Assembly: GCA_012970285.1 (NCBI GenBank)
Contig: JIBW01000003.1
Location: 186,001 to 250,000, forward strand
Origin: Bacillaceae bacterium JMAK1
GTDB lineage: Bacteria; Bacillota; Bacilli; Bacillales; Marinococcaceae
DNA length: 64,000 nucleotides
Reading direction: 5' to 3'
Below, piece by piece: positions 62,092 to 64,000 of the stretch. Every line of letters begins with the position of its first letter. The stretch's first letter is position 1. The notes under the pieces were generated by a model. That model saw only the letters and a program-made list of their open reading frames with translations. It did no database searches and had not been told where the DNA came from. Position numbers and translations under genes: made by a program.

Positions 62092-62409
62092 GTGAGTCGA
62101 GCAACAGAGAATACACAATTTACGTGTGAGCATTGTGGAATGCGAGTTGAACCTCTGGAAAACGGCAGTTATCGTAATCACTGTCCAAACTGTTTATACT
62201 CCAAACACGTGGACGTCATTCCAGGCGATCGCGCATCAACATGCCACAGTTTAATGGAGCCTATAGACCTAAAATCTCATTCGAAAAAAGGCTTTCAATT
62301 GCTTCATCGATGCCTTCAATGTGGTCATGAACAATATAACAAAATTGCCGAGGATACAGCACAAAGCGACGATATCATCGCTTTTATGCGAACACGAAGT
62401 CGTGACTAA
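62092..62409 (+). CDS. RNHCP-domain zinc-binding protein
   Basis: A 105-residue cytoplasmic protein: FTCEHCGMRVEPLENGSYRN, then HCPNCLYSKHVD with RNHCP, and a second CxxC in HRCLQCGHEQYNKIAEDTAQ. These are the paired zinc ribbons of the RNHCP family. Function unknown, perhaps nucleic-acid binding. GTG start behind GGAGGAAGAG. Confidence 0.85.
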   Translation: MSRATENTQFTCEHCGMRVEPLENGSYRNHCPNCLYSKHVDVIPGDRASTCHSLMEPIDLKSHSKKGFQLLHRCLQCGHEQYNKIAEDTAQSDDIIAFMRTRSRD

Positions 62410-62410
62410 A

Positions 62411-62448
62411 GACCCTTTTTCAGTTTATGAAAAGGGTTATTTTTTTTA
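62411..62448 (+). terminator. Rho-independent terminator
   Basis: ACCCTTTTT pairs with the GAAAAGGGT region around CAGTTTAT and is followed by TTTTTTTT. Confidence 0.75.
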
Positions 62449-62523
62449 TGGGCGAATTTCTCGTATACGTCGAGACTGTTTTGCGCAAATCAGTTTATTC
62501 AAAATGTAGGGGAGTGCAAAATT

Positions 62524-63915
62524 TTGAAGAGACTGATCGGTATGAGTATGGTAAGTGTTTTACTATTTGGTATTCACTATTCTTCCTTGTTTGCAACAGA
62601 CATGTTTATAAAATCCGATAATGAAGTTTCACTTTTAGACGTCAAGCCGATTGAACATCAGTCGGATTCTTCTCGAACGATTCAGCACCCGGGACAGCTG
62701 GAAGTAGAGCAGAATCTAGGAACCGATGAGTCGTTTGAATGGCGAGCCGATCGCGAAGTCGTCGCTGGACAAGTGTTAACAATTAATTTTCTCGTAGAGG
62801 CAAATGAACGGGCAAGTGGAACATTGAGATATAACGCTGATCATTTGGAATTGCAAGATGTGGAATTAAGTCGTAACGGGGAAGTTGAACGAAAGAATAA
62901 TAGGGTTTCTATAGAGATCAAGGATGAAGGCATTAGTAAAGGGAGTGCAACTTTTCAAGTAAAAGAAGATGTGATTGGCACGACGGATATTTCGATGGAA
63001 GAACTCATGATTGATCACAAGTCTCATGAAAATGAAGTACTTGAAGTGAACGTCGTTCCAGCGTTACATCTTGAGATTGAGGGGCGATCCGTGGGACATG
63101 ATACTGAAGTTTTTGTTACAGATGACAACGGGAATGGCGTAGAGGGTGCCACACTACATGTAGAAACCGATGTTCCTCGTGTTCAGACGAAGGAAGTAAC
63201 GTCGCTTTATCATGAGCTCGATGAACAACAAGAGAGCCATTGGTTCCCGGTTGGACCACATACGCATTATCACGCATATGAAGAAACGACGACAAGTGAT
63301 GGTGACTTTATAGAAATATCCGGAGATGATCAAGCGAAGACTTATTTAAAAAAAATGGACGCAGAGCCTGTTGATTGGAGTGAAATCCCGCTCACTGATA
63401 AAAAGGGGTACGCAGTTACGGACATTTTAACAGCTCTTGAAGGTGAAGTGAGAGTTCAAGCTGTTGCTCCTGACGGTCGTAAGAGCGAAGTGTGGGAAGG
63501 CGAGATTGTCAAAGCACTTGGTGATGATCAACCTGAAAATGTGACGTTAGATTGGTACAATGAACAGCCAAACAGTCAAACCGTTCATTTTGAAGCACAC
63601 CCTAAAGCAGAGACGGGCTTTATAGAAATTGTGGAACAGCGTGATCCAGAGAAATTTTATAGCGCTGCGTTGAAGCGCTACGAGGCTTCAACAGAGTTGG
63701 TCTATGAGGAGCATGGGGAGAAACGGTTGTTCACATCTGTGGTAACAGAACTTGATCCTGGAGTGACGTATACCTATCGTGTCAATGTTGACGGCAATTG
63801 GAGCGAAGAATCGTCGTTTATGGCTACCAATCGCTTTTTTGAAACGAAAGGTGAGCGAATGAATGCGGCTAAAAAACCAAATTCATTTCTTTCGTATCAC
63901 CTAAAAGAAAGATAA
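62524..63915 (+). CDS. Secreted protein with cohesin-like and purple-acid-phosphatase-N-like domains, no catalytic domain
   Basis: A 463-residue protein with a signal peptide of about 25 residues. Residues 85-185 resemble a cohesin or Big-type beta domain (EVVAGQVLTINFLVEANERA). Residues 205-340 are unassigned. Residues about 350-445 (NVTLDWYNEQPNSQTVHFEA, LDPGVTYTYRVNVDGNWSEE) match the Fn3-like N-terminal domain of purple acid phosphatases. The metallophosphoesterase domain usually following it is absent: the protein ends about 25 residues later. TTG start behind AGGGGAGTG. Confidence 0.65.
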   Translation: MKRLIGMSMVSVLLFGIHYSSLFATDMFIKSDNEVSLLDVKPIEHQSDSSRTIQHPGQLEVEQNLGTDESFEWRADREVVAGQVLTINFLVEANERASGTLRYNADHLELQDVELSRNGEVERKNNRVSIEIKDEGISKGSATFQVKEDVIGTTDISMEELMIDHKSHENEVLEVNVVPALHLEIEGRSVGHDTEVFVTDDNGNGVEGATLHVETDVPRVQTKEVTSLYHELDEQQESHWFPVGPHTHYHAYEETTTSDGDFIEISGDDQAKTYLKKMDAEPVDWSEIPLTDKKGYAVTDILTALEGEVRVQAVAPDGRKSEVWEGEIVKALGDDQPENVTLDWYNEQPNSQTVHFEAHPKAETGFIEIVEQRDPEKFYSAALKRYEASTELVYEEHGEKRLFTSVVTELDPGVTYTYRVNVDGNWSEESSFMATNRFFETKGERMNAAKKPNSFLSYHLKER

Positions 63916-63997
63916 AAATCGAATAAGGATCACTCACATCTCGGTAGCGTACGCATAGGCTGTAGTACGGATTTAAAGAAAGGAAGTGAGACGATCC

Positions 63998-64000
63998 GTG
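63998..64000 (+). CDS. Possible first codon of the next gene (cut by window edge)
   Basis: A GTG at the very last bases is preceded by AAGGAAGTGAG at a suitable distance. Nothing more can be said. Confidence 0.25.

Noticed and set aside
1-64000. CRISPR arrays, tRNA and rRNA genes
   Set aside because: No regularly spaced repeats and no tRNA or rRNA-like sequence were recognised by eye. The GAAGTCGTAACG string at about 7842 resembles the 16S 3' end but belongs to the intron.

Overview
The window looks like a chromosomal segment of a Gram-positive, spore-former-type Bacillaceae, probably an alkaliphilic or salt-tolerant one. The reasons are SLH-anchored S-layer proteins with MAYQPK-type signal peptides, strongly acidic secreted proteins, a CsrA-controlled flagellin, a Rap-type TPR regulator, cre-like sites and strong AGGAGG-type ribosome binding sites. 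No rRNA, tRNA or CRISPR array was seen.

Layout. 1-4.4 kb: tail of a tyrosine recombinase with a small DNA-binding partner, then on the minus strand csrA and flagellin behind a sigma-D-like promoter, and an AT-rich pair coding for a PD-(D/E)XK-type nuclease and a small protein. 4.4-13.4 kb: a disrupted surface-protein region. It holds an S-layer-like open frame without a 5' end, an ORF-less group II intron whose 3' end runs in frame into an M28 aminopeptidase, and on the other strand a second, covarying intron domain V-VI that runs in frame into a GLUG-repeat surface protein. An SLH protein and a 174-bp inverted-repeat element follow. 13.4-20.6 kb: cell-envelope genes (polysaccharide deacetylase lipoprotein, OatA-like acyltransferase, CotH-like lipoprotein, YusW-like lipoprotein) and a Rap-like regulator. 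20.9-24.2 kb: acyl-CoA synthetase plus carboxyltransferase. 24.2-28.6 kb: chemoreceptor, a ParM/ParR-like pair and small genes, one of them frameshifted. 28.7-45.3 kb: a large acid-catabolism region. 45.4-48.7 kb: a Na+/solute symporter with a 36-residue accessory peptide, and a PepF-like peptidase. 49.2-64 kb: a giant subtilase, a SEC-C protein, a cluster of three SLH proteins and other envelope genes.

The catabolic genes form a coherent unit. Three -24/-12 (sigma-54) promoters lie before 20957, 28758 and 34615. Each has a TTCA-N4-TGAA-like dyad 44-63 bp upstream, and the cluster encodes a PAS/AAA+/HTH sigma-54 activator (32845-34434). Two of the promoters also carry a cre-like palindrome. 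The operon at 28758 combines an ACAD10/11-type kinase and dehydrogenase with an SDR, which resembles the phospho-intermediate route for 4-hydroxy acids (levulinate/4-hydroxyvalerate) and also contains a ComB-family phosphatase. The operon at 34615 supplies an acyl-CoA ligase, a Liv-type ABC importer, thioesterase, thiolase, acyl-CoA dehydrogenase, a FabG-like SDR and a two-part MaoC hydratase.

The most unusual feature is the pairing of group II intron 3' ends with surface-protein reading frames that lack their own start and signal peptide, on both strands of the 7.8-10.7 kb region. It recalls the alternatively spliced S-layer gene described in Clostridium tetani. Splicing here is inference; the intron domain V structures and open frames are directly visible.
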